A stretch of 23,812 nt of DNA, from assembly GCA_023301785.1 (NCBI GenBank), contig JALZUF010000108.1, forward strand, positions 1-23,812. The letters run 5' to 3'. Source of the DNA: Alphaproteobacteria bacterium (lineage in GTDB: Bacteria > Pseudomonadota > Alphaproteobacteria > Micavibrionales > Micavibrionaceae). Position 1 is the stretch's first letter, and every line of letters starts with the position of its first letter. This document shows, in pieces, positions 23,599 through 23,812 of the stretch. Position numbers and translations under genes: made by a program. A model generated the notes under the pieces. That model made no database searches, was not told where the DNA came from, and saw nothing but the letters and a program-made list of their open reading frames with translations.

Positions 23599-23812
23599 GA
23601 TGTGTTATAACTTTTCGTCTAAAAAATATTAGTAAAATTAATCCAAGATTTGTAATGACCAATGATAGGGGGAATAACGCCGTAATAATAGAATAATTTT
23701 GCAGTGCTAAAATCGTAAATAAATGTTTTATGCCGCCAAGTGCATAACTGATAGATGATTCTTGATCTGGACGATTCCAGCTTTTTCGATAAGTTGGATA
23801 AAAGGCTGCTGC
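23588..23812 (-). CDS. Membrane protein gene, 3' part only (unrecognised)
   Basis: Partial gene entering from the right edge. On the minus strand a frame is open from base 23812 to TAA 23590-23588, giving the last 74 residues. They begin AAAFYPTYRKSWNRPDQESS and contain two hydrophobic segments, around HLFTILALQ and the stretch ITALFPLSLVITNLGLILL, then a basic tail FRRKVITHHEK. This is the shape of a membrane-protein C-terminus. A glycosyltransferase or transporter tail is possible, but I do not recognise the family. It is not HprK, the gene often found upstream of rapZ in alphaproteobacteria. The stop overlaps the rapZ start by 11 nt, which supports it being real and in operon with rapZ. 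Confidence 0.6.
   Translation of the reverse strand, partial: AAAFYPTYRKSWNRPDQESSISYALGGIKHLFTILALQNYSIITALFPLSLVITNLGLILLIFFRRKVITHHEK

Overview
The window looks like a piece of chromosome from an AT-rich alphaproteobacterium. The evidence is the alphaproteobacterial AddA/AddB pair, the tsaE-murU-addB-addA-trxA gene order, a DivL-like pseudokinase whose phospho-accepting His is replaced by Tyr, a type-2 ferredoxin-NADP reductase, and ahcY close to rapZ. I cannot name the genus. No mobile element, prophage, CRISPR array, tRNA or rRNA gene was seen. Genes are densely packed and no gene-free stretch exceeds 300 bases.

Region 1 (1-5179, + strand): the 3' end of a type I secretion ABC transporter gene is followed by its HlyD-type membrane fusion protein. 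Then come thrS, a TspO/MBR tryptophan-rich sensory membrane protein, and infC. infC has no ATG/GTG/TTG that could start the full protein and almost certainly starts at AUC (4526) behind a strong Shine-Dalgarno. Region 2 (5238-6548, +): a PuuB/OrdL-like FAD oxidoreductase whose start codon lies inside a perfect 9-bp inverted repeat.

Region 3 (6549-14718, - strand): a convergent terminator, trxA, and a tight run tsaE > murU > addB > addA with ATGA or 7-nt junctions, linking tRNA t6A modification, cell-wall sugar recycling and double-strand-break repair. Region 4 (14794-18165): a type-2 FNR on + facing the DivL-like pseudokinase on -. Region 5 (18228-20694): purU (-), then an SGNH/GDSL hydrolase and a DMT-like membrane transporter (+). 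A 14-bp perfect hairpin with a U-tract lies inside the end of the hydrolase gene.

Region 6 (20709-23812): ahcY (-) with a strong terminator, a divergent two-gene unit of small unknown proteins (128 and 51 aa), rapZ (-) with an altered Walker A motif, and the 3' end of an unrecognised membrane-protein gene overlapping the rapZ start. In many alphaproteobacteria the ahcY-rapZ interval carries PTS genes (HPr, EIIA) and rapZ follows hprK. Here those genes are not in the window and the small unknown pair sits in that interval. No wholly new system is evident. The best leads are the small pair, the DivL-like protein, the AUC-started infC, the start-codon hairpin and the intragenic terminator-like hairpin.
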